Source of the DNA: Argopecten irradians
Taxonomy: Eukaryota > Mollusca > Bivalvia > Pectinida > Pectinidae
Length of the DNA: 64,000 bases
Direction of reading: 5' to 3'
NCBI RefSeq assembly: GCF_041381155.1
Contig: NC_091134.1
Coordinates: 73,615,469-73,679,468, forward strand
Below are positions 48,900-62,092 of the stretch, one piece after another. The notes beneath the pieces were generated by a model. It was given only the letters and a program-made list of their open reading frames with translations. It searched no databases and was not told the origin of the DNA. Within the stretch, counting starts at the first letter, position 1, and each line of letters begins with the position of its first letter. Made by a program: the position numbers and the translations under genes.

Positions 48900-51330
48900 A
48901 TGACTGATTGGGTATGGATAGAGGGTTACACCCCTCCTACTGTGATGAGGTATGAGGTCTATAGAGGATCACACCTCTTACTGTGATGAGGTATGAGATC
49001 TATAGAGGATCACCCCTCCTACTGTGATGAGTTATGAGATCTATACAGGATCACACTTCCTACTGTGATGAGGTATGAGATCTATAGAGGATCACCCCTC
49101 CTACTGTGATGAGTTATGAGATCTATAGAGGATCACCCCTCCTACTGTGATGAGGTATGAGATCTATAGAGGATCACCCCTCCTACTGTGATGAGGTATG
49201 AGATCTATAGAGGATCACCCCTCCTACTGTGATGAGGTATGAGATCTAAAGAGGATCACACCTCCTACTGTGCTGAGGTATGAGATCTATAGAGGATCAC
49301 CCCTCCTACTGTGATGAGGTATGAAATCTAAAGAGGATCACACCTCCTACTGTGATAAGGTATGAGATCTAAAGAGGATCACACCTCCTACTGTGCTGAG
49401 GTATGAGATCTATAGAGGATCACCCCTCCTACTGTGATGAGGTATGAAATCTAAAGAGGATCACACCTCCTACTGTGATAAGGTATGAGATCTATAGATG
49501 ATCACCCCTCCTACTGTGATGAGGTATGAGATCTATAGAGAATCACCCCTCCTACTGTGAAGAGATATGAGATCTATAGAGGATCACCCCTCCTACATGA
49601 GATCTATAGAGGATCACCCCTCCTACTGTGATGAGGTATGAGATCTATAGAGGATCACCCCTCCTACTGTGATGAGGTATGAGATCTATAGAGGATCACA
49701 CCTCCTACTGTGATGAGGTATGAGATCTAAAGAGGATCACACCTCCTACTGTGATAAGGTATGAGATCTATAGATGATCACCCCTCCTACTGTGATGAGG
49801 TATGAGATCTATAGAGAATCACCCCTCCTACTGTGAAGAGATATGAGATCTATAGAGGATCACCCTCCTACTGTGATGAGGTATGAGATCTATAGAGGAT
49901 CACCCCTCCTACTGTGATGAGGTATGAGATCTATAGAGAATCACCCCTCCTACTGTGATGAGGTATGAGATCTATAGAGGATCACCCCCCCCTACTGTGA
50001 TGAGGTATGAGATCTATAGAGGATCACCCCTCCTACTGTGATGAGGTATGAGATCTATATAGGATCACCCCTCCTACTGTGATGAGATCTATAGAGGACA
50101 ACCCCTCTTACTGTGATGAGGTATGAGATCTATAGAGGATCACCCTCCTACTGTGATGAGGAATGAGATCTATAGAGGATCACACCTCCTACTGTGATGA
50201 GGTATGAGATCTATAGAGGATCACCCCTCCTACTGTGATGAGGTATGAGATCTATAGAGGATCACCCCTCCTACTGTGATGAGGTATGAGATCTATAGAG
50301 GATCACACTTCCTACTGTGATGAGGTACGAGATATATAGAGGATCACCCCTCCTACTGTGATGAGGTATGAGATCTATAGAGGATCACCCCTCCTACTGT
50401 GATGAGGTATGAGATCTATAGAGGATCACCCCTCCTACTGTGATGAGATCTATAGAAGATCACCCCTCCTACTGTGATGAGGTATGAGATCTATATAGGA
50501 TCACCCCTCCTACTGTGATGAGATCTATAGAGGACAACCCCTCTTACTGTGATGAGGTATGAGATCTATAGAGGATCACCCTCCTACTGTGATGAGGAAT
50601 GAGATCTATAGAGGATCACCCCTCCTTCTGTGATGAGGTATGAGATCTATAGAGGATCACACCTCCTACTGTGATGAGGTATGAGATCTATAGAGGATCA
50701 CCCCTCCTACTGTGATGAGGTATGAGATCTATAGAGGATCACCCCTCCTACTGTGATGAGGTATGAGATCTATAGAGGATCACACTTCCTACAGCGATGA
50801 GGTACGAGATATATAGAGGATCACCCCTTCTACTGTGATGAGGTATGAGATCTATAGAGGATCACCCCTCCTACTGTGATGAGGTATGAGATCTATAGAG
50901 GATCACCCCTCCTACTGTGATGAGGTATGAGATCTATAGAGGATCACACTTCCTACTGTGATGAGGTATGAGATCTATAGAGGATCACCCCTCCTACTGT
51001 GATGAGGTATGAGATCTAAAGAGGATCACACTTCCTACTGTGATGAGGTACGGGATATATAGAGGATCACCCCTCCTACTGTGATGAGGTACGTGATCTA
51101 TAGAGGATCACCCCTCCTACTGTGAAGAGATATGAGATCTATAGAGGATCACCCTCCTACTGTGATGAGGTATGAGATCTACAGAGGATCACACTTTCTA
51201 CTGTGATGAGGTATGAGATCTATAGAGGATCACCCCTCCTACTATGAAGAGGTATGAGATCTATAGAGGATCACCCCTCCTACTGTGATGAGATCTATTG
51301 AGGATCACCCCTCCTACTGTGATTCTATTG
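48900..51330. repeat. 41-bp minisatellite, 2.4 kb
   Basis: About 58 units of 41 bp: GAGGATCACCCCTCCTACTG then TGATGAGGTATGAGATCTATA. Block-level repeats (for example 49480-49570 with 49755-49850; 50060-50340 with 50480-50830) show higher-order duplication. Confidence 0.95.
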
Positions 51331-52206
51331 CTACAAGACAGGGATTATAATGTCAATATTTTTGTTAGATCTAATTCTAACATCATTTCACTTATCTTTC
51401 CAATCCAATTTATCCTGGTTTGTGCACCATTGCAGCAGTTTGTTTGTACTTTCCCATTATATATTCTTCTACAATAAAATCTTGTCATACTGCCATTTCA
51501 TTTCCAACAAATGAAGAGGATCATTTTAACCTCAGAATTACACTATAAAGAGGTCCATATAGGATGATATAAGGGCAATTTACAGACAGTATAACAAGAT
51601 GTTTGTGTACATGGTTCAGAAATGAGGACAGCAAAAAAAAAGAAATTCAAAATTTGATGTTTTAATCATATAAAACATGATATGTACATATTCCACACTC
51701 ACTCACAAGTAATCGGCTTGATCTCTGTAGGGATGGCCTAATGACAATCAGAATATCTCATTCACACTAATGTACACTATATACAAATAAATATATCTCT
51801 CACAAATAAATATTTGGCGTATCAACAAATTTAAATGCCTTATAAAAGCATTATCTATGTACAAATTATAAATGCTGTACAAATAATATCACATATGGCA
51901 AGATCTAAGTGGAGAGAGATAGAAAGAGTAGTGTTGTACACAACAGAAACAGAAGATATTATGCACTTTGTGTTCTCAACTACTAAATTTGAGATAATGA
52001 TGAAATTCACAGTCAGAAAAGTAAGGAAGTCCACTGGGATAATATCACTAACTACAGTAAGTCTGTGACTGGCACAAGTCTGTCTGTCCATGGGGACTAA
52101 AAGTCATTCAGAACTAACAATATCACATATTTGACACAATAATTGCACTTTTGACACATCACGTTTTATGCACCATCTTGCTTTGCTGGATTGACAGTGT
52201 GTTAAT
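51331..52206 (-). other. DEPDC7 3' flank and 3' untranslated region
   Basis: About 550 bases downstream of the DEPDC7 stop there is an ATTAAA-type signal on the minus strand (about 51661-51666). This is a candidate poly(A) site only. An open pair at 51835-52091 is not supported as coding. Confidence 0.4.
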
Positions 52207-55200
52207 CTACAACATGCCGGGGAAATGAGCCTCGTACAGGTTTGGATGGTGCTTCTGGAACTGTCGCAGTTTCTGCTTCTTTTCCTTCAGGCTGAACTCG
52301 GTGTTGTCGAGGATGTTGTTCATCATGGAGACCAGGGCATTCTGGGTACATTCTGTCGTCTGCTGCTCAAACTCCTGGCGTGACACCTGCTGGCAGTATG
52401 TGTTTTCTGAGGAGAAAAAATAAAGAGTTTAGTACAAAATCTGTTTATGGATTTAAAACCTTACTCTATAATATATAGGTATTGTTTTCTAAGACAAAAT
52501 CAACATCACAAATTATTCCTATTATGTGTTGATGTCTTTTGTTACTATTATTTTTTATATCTTATATTTGAGCGTGTAGCTGTTCCTTAAATTTACTAAT
52601 ATTTTATCTTATAACAATATTTTAAGTCATCATATAGGAGTATTGTCATTCAGATAATTTTTTCATAAAGTTTTTTAAACATGATGTTCAGATAATTACC
52701 TCTAACTGGTGAGACCTCTCCAGTGCGGAGATCGTCGATGCGAGAGTTAACACGATCACGGATCTCCTTGGGGACGCTGAAGATCTCCTCAACATTCTCA
52801 ACCATAAAACCAACCAGGATGCGGGCAAGCTTGGGAGCAACCACCTTGTGCTTCATGATAGTATCGGTGAAGGTGTTCAGCAGATGGACCTCATTGTCGT
52901 CCTGGTAACAGAAATCACATATTATAGAAATGTTATATGATGTCACAGGGCACTTAAATATGGCCAAAATCTTTATCACTTTGGAACTGGTGATCAAAAA
53001 TATTATTTCATCATATCAAACCACTAAACCAATGCATTTACTTAATAAAGATTGTTAGCGCAAGTAAAAAAGGAGGGAAAACTCTTTGAATTCAGAGAAA
53101 AGTAAAGTACTCTTTTGTCCCTTTTCCTTAGTAAATTCAAGCCGGTTGTAGCTGGGATATAACATTTTATGCATTATAAGAAGATATTATTTTCCACTTG
53201 ATCTTACCTTGGCATCAATCTGCATGGACTCGTTCTTGACGGCGGACATGAACCTGAGAAGACGCTGGAGTTCTTCCCTGATGTGCCATGGCAGTAGGAT
53301 CATGTCCAGCTGGAGAGCATCGATGGCCTTCTGGTCAGTCTGCTGCAGGATAAAGTTGAGGACAGCAAGGTGAAGGTCGATGAAGCGCTCCGGAAGTAGG
53401 GACTCGTCGAGCTGTGTGGTGTAGTGTTCACTGATGATGTGGAAGGCCTGAAGCTTGGCAGCAGGATTGGTGTCACGGACAAAGCTGTTCTCTAGGATAC
53501 TGATGCCCTTGGGGAGACACTCGATACAGCTGAGAGCAGACGACATGAAGGGGTCCTGTCCTGTAGAGGGAATGTTCCAGTGCTTGGCTACCACGTTGGA
53601 GATGATGAGGTTCTGCTTGATGTACTTCTTACTCGGCTTCTCCTCCACCAACAGGCCGTCCAGGAAAGGAAGGTCAATCAAGGTCAACAGCTGGCACAAG
53701 GCTACCTCCTTCCACAATTCCTCCAGAGCTGATAAACAATAAACGATGATGTCACACATATGGAACACACAAAATAGTGACATAAACAATGTGCACACAA
53801 TAGGGTAAGATTATGCTATAACCTGATACGTCTATTGGTTATCAGAGCATTACTGATGGGTCTGCACTTAATAGTTAAATCAGTACATATCTAAACATTT
53901 GTTTTGCTACTCATTCAGAAAAAGGTTTATAAACCATCATGATGCATATGTAGTTAGGATTCACTTAATCAGTGGCACACACAACATGCTAACATTACAC
54001 TAGTCAGGACTATACATAACACATGCTATCTGTTTGTGATGTGATACTGTGGTGATTCTAAAGCATTGGACAACACTTTCATTCCATATACTGATATCAT
54101 CTATCTATGTGAATAACAGTCATATCTAAATATCTTATCTATAGCTGGCATACACTAACAAACGCATTCAAAATCTGGTCAGAACTAAGTTTTTTATTTT
54201 ATTTCAAAAGTGTTTATAAATTCTAAAAAAACAATGAATTTTCACAATTGTAGTTTTGCTTTGCAGATTATTTTTAATTCAGTTTGTCAGTTCTAATATA
54301 AATAACACATTCTTTATGAAAACTTTACAACTGACCAGATATTGAACTATAATTGAGTGCTGAGACACCAACCTTCAGGAGATACATCATGCTTCTCCTT
54401 CATGCTACGCATCAACATGGACGTGTTGGCACACTTGAGCGAGCTGCGACTACGTCTACGGCTGTACGAGTTCTGTAGCGACATGATCTCTTGCAGCACC
54501 TGACCTTTCTTGTTGACGGCGATGGGGTTACAGATCACTCCATCCTCGATCAGGTCTGGCTCCACGCTCGGGTCAATTCTGAAACATGGAAAGAGATCTT
54601 ATAATACGTGGTTCATACATCATTGGCATACTTCTATTGTAATTACTTCTATTGTAATTACTTTTATTGTAATTACTTTTATTGTACATTATTTTTACCA
54701 TTACATTCACAAAATTAGGAAGCTTTTATCATTTACTTGATTTGATCATTGAACAATACATGAATGGACAAAATGTTCTCGTCCTCAGATATAGACCTAT
54801 TGAGTTTTTACTACATGTCTACAAATTTTTTTTTCTCAGTTATATTAAGATTGGATAAAGTGTTATCATACTGTATAGAGAACATTTTTTTCTATTTCAA
54901 TGATACATTGAGGGATTCACTTTGAAAGATCTCAAAACATTTTCATAGGAAATGCTATATTTATTATCTGTGTAACAGTATACACATAATTACTACGGAA
55001 CACTTACCTCATCTCGTCAGTCTTGCTGCGGCAGTCGACGACAATAGAGTAGTTCTGGTCCTCATCCGACTCCTCTGACTCGACGATGCGGTTCTCCTCC
55101 TCGTGTTCCAGATCAGGGCCTACAAAGCGGTACAGCTTGCTGTGACTATCATCGAAGGTCTTCTTGATCTCGCTGGTCCTGGAGCTGACCGGGCTGAACA

Positions 55201-58200
55201 CATTACGATCCATCAGAGATTGACAGAGCTGTTAAATTGAGAAAATATAAATTATACTTACAAGGTTTAAACCATTTTTCTCTTGGGCCAACATTGCTTA
55301 TCACAAGGACATGTGGTCATTTATAAATGTAAAATCAATTACTTCTATGTATCTTATTCCAGTTCTGTAATTTTGAAATCAGTTTTTTTTACCACATACA
55401 ATAAGTAGATATTCCATCATAGAGGATGATATTTCTGACTGGAATTCATATTTGGTGCCATTATAATGTATATTTTATTTCACTAATGTCATACAGATAT
55501 AATTACTTGCCAAAATACTTACAGTGTCATCTGCATATACTTCTATTATAATATTCTATAATGCACTTATTTATTTATAATATTCATGAACATTATATAA
55601 AAACAAATTTCCTTGTATATGATAACTGTCTAATTTGTGCTGTGTACTGACCTTGATAGCCTTTTCCCGTGAGAGGTCGCTGCTGAAGGTGTTACGGTCA
55701 CTAAGGAGGTAGTGTAGAACCACGTCCACTGCATCTGTCCCGCAGAAACAGTTCTCGTAGGTACGCATCTTGTAGCGGCGACGCTTCACCTCAACCTTGG
55801 ACTTAAGGTGTTCGATGATCTCGTTCCATATCTGAGTGGCACGGAATGGCCCTGTAAAAGGAAAACAATAATTAGCATGGTTTGATAAATAGTATTAATA
55901 ATTCTTACCAATCACTACTGATCTCCTACATCTATAAAGATATACACAACAAGAGATTTGGTCACAATATTCAGGCAATAATATTATTAATAATGTAATA
56001 AAATGTTCTGAATTTAAACAGTGTTAATCTTTTATAAAAATATAAAACAAGTTTTTGTTTACTGTAACTTTACAGGGCAAATAATCACTTCATTTACATG
56101 GAATGTTTGAGCATTATATCAAAATTATTTAACATTAATTAACATGATTTCTAAAGCCTTGTTTTGATTTTATCAAAGTTAACAGTAGAGTGTAAAGTTA
56201 ATTACGTAATGAATATCTTAATTTGTTAGATATTATAAAATGTCATTTGAAAACTAAAGTGATAGCCTGTAAAAAAGGCTAAACATAGAATATATGGGAA
56301 TACAATGGCACCAAATATTAAATCCAAGTCTACCTCTCCTGGTGGAGTTAATGGTCATACTGGTGTCCAATGTCCTAGTCATGATGTAGAAATGGTAGAT
56401 CTCTTTAGATCACAGACAGTATAACAGTGATACCAACAGCTCAATATAAACCTCAAACTTGTCAACTTTATCTTATTAGTGTGCTTCTGATTTGCTGACC
56501 ACTGAGTGGAATGACCATTCCTGATATTGACCAGTATATATATGGTGTGTGGTCAGTGTGTTTGGACTACAATGTCCAGTAAATTGAGTACCTGGTGACA
56601 TATGTTATGGAGGAATAGTTGTGGCCAGAAAAACACCCTACCCTAAATAAACCTCAGTATCACAACACTGACCACATGCTTGACCATTAGTACTAACACA
56701 ACATCCCCTACCCTACAAGGTGCCAGTACAATGTTGTTACTACATCTTAACCAATGATAATCTTGAGTTGATATTTCACCTGAGATGAGTATAAGGAGAA
56801 GATAATCACACTTGCTCCCTCAACCTGTTTTCCCAGTTATAAGCTGTTTATGTTAAACCTCCTCAACACCTTTACATTTCTGACCATATGTTGACTTTTG
56901 TACCATTAGGTGTAATTGTTACCTATAATATCCCAGACATTGTGGAACTTTTCTCATATACACAGGAAGTAGTTCAAAGATACAAGGTTCCCACCAGGTA
57001 GGTTAATTCCATAAAAGGACTATTAATTAATGAAGTGTTAATTATCTATTTCCAATCATTTATACAGGAAATGGGATTGATATAGAAAAACCTCTTTAAA
57101 CAACTATATTATTATTCTCTTTATTTCCTCTATTTTGCAGATTACCTTAATAGAATAACATACATTTTTTATGTCATGTGACCTAACATACACTCAGTTC
57201 TTCAGAATAGACATAAAATAATTATCATTAAAACCAAGAACACATAATGTAGCTTTACTATGTCTTATCTCATTTTCGTGTGTGTACATCAGCTTGCAAT
57301 GAGTTTTTTTTTTTTATTTTCTGGCAGGGACATTTTGATATACAGTGTATTGTCTGTGATGTTTTCCATGTTTTAATTATTATAAGTCTATGACTCTAAA
57401 TATCATTAAATAGAGATAATTATTAATAATAACAATAATTAATAATTTGTCATGGAATTTTGTAGATTTTTAATACAAATTGAAAGTTAACATTATATTT
57501 AATATAATTTCCGATAGCAAAAATTTTATTCCTAGAATAAATAATATAGAATATTAAAATAGTCAATAGCTAGAAGCTGTTGAATAGTTTGGAGTGAATG
57601 TATGATTGTAGGAAAAATGTTTGTTATCAAACAAAGAAATAATTCCTTTTATACATGTAAGAAAAAAGAATCTTTGTTCTAAGAAATACAATTTTCATCT
57701 AATTTTAATGAATGATCAATTAAAATTATTTGAAATGATGATAAAATGAACTATTTTCAGAAAAAAATGCATCATTTTTTTCCCAATGCAGAAAATTGAT
57801 GTTTCAGTCAAGATGTAGTATTTAAAGGCAAGGAAGTTCCCTGGGAACATGAATAATAGTAATATATATATATATATATATAATAAGGTAAAGCAAAGTA
57901 CTATCAAAGTTGTGATGTTCCATTTTCTGTGTGTATATATTCGTTTTCACATGATGATGCACTTATATATTTGCAACATGTATTTGTGCTAATAAAGAAT
58001 TAATTAGGTTTAACATGAAATGGAAAATGACTCAAATGACATATAAACAGCACAAGTGATAGCGAAATACAAATTTCAGAATGTTAGAAAATGACTTAAA
58101 TGCATTGAGGGTATAATATATCAATGTCTAAATCAATGTGATAATCAGTCAAGAATCTCCATCTAAACTACACATTATAACCCCCTGTATCTATACAGAA

Positions 58201-59310
58201 AGCTCATTATAATTATGTCCCTTAAATTTAAGGCATGGAAAGATCAAATGAGAAATAACTACAATGTTCAGAAATTGATATCGCATCAAGATGAATAAAA
58301 ACATTTTCAACAAAACACTTCTGAAATATCAACTGTTAATTTGGAAGAATCTTTAATGGCTTCAGAAAAGTTTAAATAAAAATTATTTTTTTTAAAGTTT
58401 ATACATTTTCTTCAATTTTTGTAACTAACAATTATTTAAAGAATGTTGTATTTTTATCTCCTATTGACAATATAATTATATTATAATTTTATTATGTATG
58501 ATAATTTTATCCTGAAAAAAAAATTTGGCATTCCAATGATTATTTTTTCTTTAATATCTAAATATCATACTAGAGTTAGCTATCTTTTCCTAAATTCATA
58601 AGCAGCTATCTTTTTCTTCAATTTATCTAACACTTTTTTTACCCTATCAGAAAATGTGTAGTATAAATTCAAATAATGTGAGTCACAATCATTTTTGTTT
58701 TCAATTGACAATACAATATGCCTTTGAAAATTTTAATAAAGAAATTGCATTTAGCAAAATGTATAATTAAATCTTTATAAACAAAGCCAACAAGTTTAAC
58801 AATGATAAAACTATCTTTTTAAATGAATTATTTTAATTTAAAGATGCTCTACTGCCGACAAAGCATAGACGATACTCATCATTTAAACAATAATTGATGT
58901 TTAATCATGCCTATATGTCTATTAAACACAAAAATTAATTAGAAATAATTTATTTTACTTCTGATGCATAGAATATAGCGCCATGGATTTTTTTCCGGAT
59001 ACAATTAGTTTTAATATTATTAATTTGAATTAAAATTAGAAGCTCAAACTTAAAATGTTGGTAATGGTGTAAAGTAAGTAATTTTTGAAACTGAAGAAAA
59101 TACAAATTGATCCTGTTTTTGATAGAGAAAAAATTCCATTTGTCAGTGGTGTAGCATATTAAATATTTATTTCAGAAATTAACTTATTTATGTTATTCCA
59201 ATTTGAAAAAAAAAATGAAAAAATAATTTATTAAAAAACAACTTCAATATTACATATGTAAATATTTGGCTTTGAACTGTACCTTTAATTCCAGCTGGTG
59301 AGCTTGTCAT
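52207..59310 (-). CDS. DEPDC7: DEP domain-containing protein 7 ortholog
   Basis: Common exons on the minus strand are 55652-55851, 55008-55228, 54373-54578, 53208-53728, 52700-52901 and 52207-52406 (stop TAG 52207-52209). Phases agree at every join. With first exon 59283-59310 the product is about 525 residues (human 511). The DEP domain occupies roughly residues 10-105: PFRATQIWNEII, VEVKRRRYKMRTYENCFCG, TDAVDVVLHYLL, CQSLMDRNVFSPV and KLYRFV track the human protein. Further on, WKEVALCQLLTLIDLPFLDGLL matches human [22 protein letters not shown], and IECLPKGISIL and the end QFQKHHPNLYEAHF match too. Biochemical function is poorly known; DEP domains act in membrane and receptor signalling. 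An acidic linker (ESEESDEDQ) and a basic serine stretch (SRRRSRSSLK) lie between the conserved parts. Three alternative first exons are possible. Confidence 0.93.
54631..54690. repeat. 16-bp microsatellite-like repeat in DEPDC7 intron
   Basis: Four units of TATTGTAATTACTT(C/T)T. Confidence 0.85.
56334..56382 (-). CDS. DEPDC7: DEPDC7 candidate first exon B
   Basis: ATG (complement of 56380-56382) then T-R-T-L-D-T-S-M-T-I-N-S-T-R-R, donor AGAG|GTAGAC, phase 1, so it joins the 55851 acceptor in frame. A TATATATA run sits about 155 bases upstream on the gene strand (56537-56544). Confidence 0.4.
56383..59282. other. DEPDC7 5' intron sequence
   Basis: Very AT-rich with a TA run at 57861-57880. 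No exon other than candidate B was recognised; no RNA gene. Confidence 0.5.
59283..59310 (-). CDS. DEPDC7: DEPDC7 candidate first exon A
   Basis: ATG (complement of 59308-59310) then T-S-S-P-A-G-I-K-G, donor AAAG|GTACAG, phase 1, giving GIKGPFRATQIW after splicing. A TATATAAGG box lies on the minus strand at about 59391-59398, 80 bases upstream of this ATG. A longer frame from an ATG at 59388 would start too near that box. Confidence 0.6.
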
Positions 59311-59399
59311 TGCGTTGGTAACAGAGCTGGACAACAACCTAACCTTACTGGGGCTATCACACACAGCAGGTGACCACAGAAATCTCATCCTTATATAAA

Positions 59400-61640
59400 T
59401 ATAAATCACTGACAACTAACAAATGTCCTTACTCTATTCTACCCTGAATCTTAATGATGCTGTAGAGACTGTGCACCTGTAATTTATGATGACCCTACCT
59501 GTACTCCACAGGTAAGACATTGACACCAATATACAAATTCTCACGCTCCAGTGATTGACATCCTTGGCAGTAAACAAGAAGATGTTTTCTCAGCAATCCT
59601 GATGAGATTAGTGACCTGTTACCAGGTGAGACTCAGCTTAATTGGTATTTGGAAGGAGTATACTGATTATAATGACAGGTAACTTCTGTATGTTATTTAC
59701 AGAGAGTATTGCCAATACCCTATTATACTGACAGGTCTTGTTATGCATCAATGAACATCATACAATCTGTCCCATTCAAAAGGGACAAAAAATGTATATA
59801 AGAACTGATTTTGTTTTGTATTTTTTGGTTAAATTGCTTCAAGAGAAAATAGGACCATTTAAAAAAAATATAATTGCTCACATTTTTTTGGCAAACAAAA
59901 ATGTGATGTTCATATATTTGTATTGAGAGTGTTTAGTTTGTGTGCATATTGTGAATCTAAATGAAATATCCCATATAAATTAGTTACAATGCAATCACCA
60001 GTACTGGTAATTATACCAAACAATAACCCAGTATTCATCTAATTATTTGTTAAAGTACAAAACAAGTAATTATGATGAAGTTTTTTGCTTCCAATGAAAT
60101 CATACCACTTTGAGTTAAAACTGAAACACATGTTATTACTAAAGGTGTCCATTAACAGTCTACAGGGGTCCTAATGAAGCACAACACAGCAATCAATGAG
60201 TAACAACAGCTAGCCTAATTACAGTTCATTACAAGGTTGTCATTGGTGTTGAACTGTTCATTTATAAAGATGACAATACAATCTTTAAAAATTACATATT
60301 ATAATCTCTCGTCAAAATCTGTCTGCGTACGAAGAAATTAATTTAAAGTATAGCAATCCTAAAACGTCCTCCCGGCTGACTATGTCCGTGGTTACATTTC
60401 CACGCAGCCTCGCTTTCAATGCTTTCAACTTTCTTTATTTCAGTGGTCTGAACTGGGAAATGTAAGCAGAACTTGACCGTCGTATTAATATGTGAGAACT
60501 TTTGGAAGGCCAATGAACGCATTTAGACTGGTTTTCTTTGCCCGACTATTCACTTTAAAGATATCAAATTTTTCGTAATTTAAATAATGGATAATCTTGA
60601 TTTAAATTCATGGTCTGTAAAAGTTTAATGTATTTTCTGTATAACAGGCATTAAATATTGAGTGCATAAATTAATTTTATACTAGTTTTAAAACTTGTTT
60701 ACAAATTCATAACCTGATCATATCTAATCCGTTGTAAACAATAGATAATATCATTGTGAAAAAAATGAAATCAAATTTATAGTAATTATATAATAAGCAG
60801 TTTTTAAACAGGTTTTATCCTTAATTAGACTGAAAAAGTTTTATAAATCCTTGGAAATGATAACACTAATTTAATCTGAATAATGTATTAATTAACTGAT
60901 ATACATGTTTTCAGTTCCAAGAGAGCATTGTTAGATTATGATTTTAAAACACTTAATTCAAATATAATCTAGAATTTCAATATAATAACACATTTTTGCC
61001 AGATAAGGAAACATTTTATTATATAAAAAAATTGTATCAAAATAATAAATTATAATTTATTAATTTTGGTTGAATTTATATTTTATGGCTTTTTTAAGTT
61101 TTTATTCTTTCAACACAAACAGACAAACTTGTCACCAACAAAATGGGTATGAATATTTTGCAGTTGACACAGATAATGTAGACTAATTTATTGTGACCTA
61201 GATATTAACCTTGACAGGTGTAGACAGTTACAGCAGGTGGTAGCTTTAACACCTGGTCAGTACAAAAGGATGGAGCTATATAGAGTAGCTTTACCTATGG
61301 TTATATCAACAATCTAAAATATGTAGATTTATAGTGCTCAGCAATCCAAATAACCATACCTATATATCACTATTAAATCAAAGTAAATGTATATTTATAA
61401 CTTTTTATATCAATCACCATTTAATATGGCATTATTAATTTTTGTTTTTAGATGTAAATACAGGGATATTAAATTTAGATTGTATAATTTCTCAGAAAAG
61501 ACTGTGTATTCCATTCCTTTGTACAGCTTAATATTAAAATATCATTCATTATGTACAAGATAATATCTTACACTAGTTTGATGACCAAATCCCAATTATG
61601 TTGAGACTGTAAGTGAATTGTAAGATTTATGCATGGATGT
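59400..61640. other. upstream of DEPDC7 exon A, no gene
   Basis: AT-rich sequence with no family motif on either strand; short frames only. Confidence 0.5.
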
Positions 61641-62092
61641 AAACAATAAACAGATAACTAACCTGATGGTATACAGGTGATCTTGATATAACAAGATTTG
61701 TGGATGTAAACAATAAACAGATAACTAACCTGGTGGTATACAGGTGATCTTGATATAACAAGATTTGTGGATGTAAACAATAAACAGATAACTAACCTGG
61801 TGGTATACAGGTGATCTTGATATAACAAGATTTGTGGATGTAAACAATAAACAGATAACTAACCTGGTGGTATACAGGTGATCTTGATATAACAAGATTT
61901 GTGGATGTAAACAATAAACAGATAACTAACCTGATGGTATACAGGTGATCTTGATTGGATGTAAACAATAAACAGATAACTAACCTGATGGTATACAGGT
62001 GATCTTGATATAACAAGATTTGTGGATGTAAACAATAAACAGATAACTAACCTGATGGTATACGTGGTGATCTTGATATTACAGTCATGATG
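61640..62092. repeat. 67-bp minisatellite with donor site in every unit
   Basis: Seven units of 67 bp (one shortened to about 53), core CAGATAACTAACCTGATGGT then ATACAGGTGATCTTGATATA. On the minus strand every unit has CCATCAG|GTTAGTTA or CCACCAG|GTTAGTTA. Only the gene-distal first unit has an upstream in-frame ATG. Confidence 0.92.
62052..62088 (-). CDS. DEPDC7: DEPDC7 candidate first exon C
   Basis: ATG (complement of 62086-62088) then T-V-I-S-R-S-P-R-I-P-S, donor TCAG|GTTAGT, phase 1, in frame with the 55851 acceptor. The exon forms the first member of the 67-bp tandem array. Confidence 0.35.

Noticed and set aside
53455..53742. 95-residue plus-strand frame
   Set aside because: Antisense shadow of DEPDC7 exon 53208-53728.
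59311..59388. Longer DEPDC7 N-terminus starting at an upstream ATG (59388)
   Set aside because: That ATG lies only a few bases from the TATA-like box, so the start at 59310 is more plausible; not excluded.
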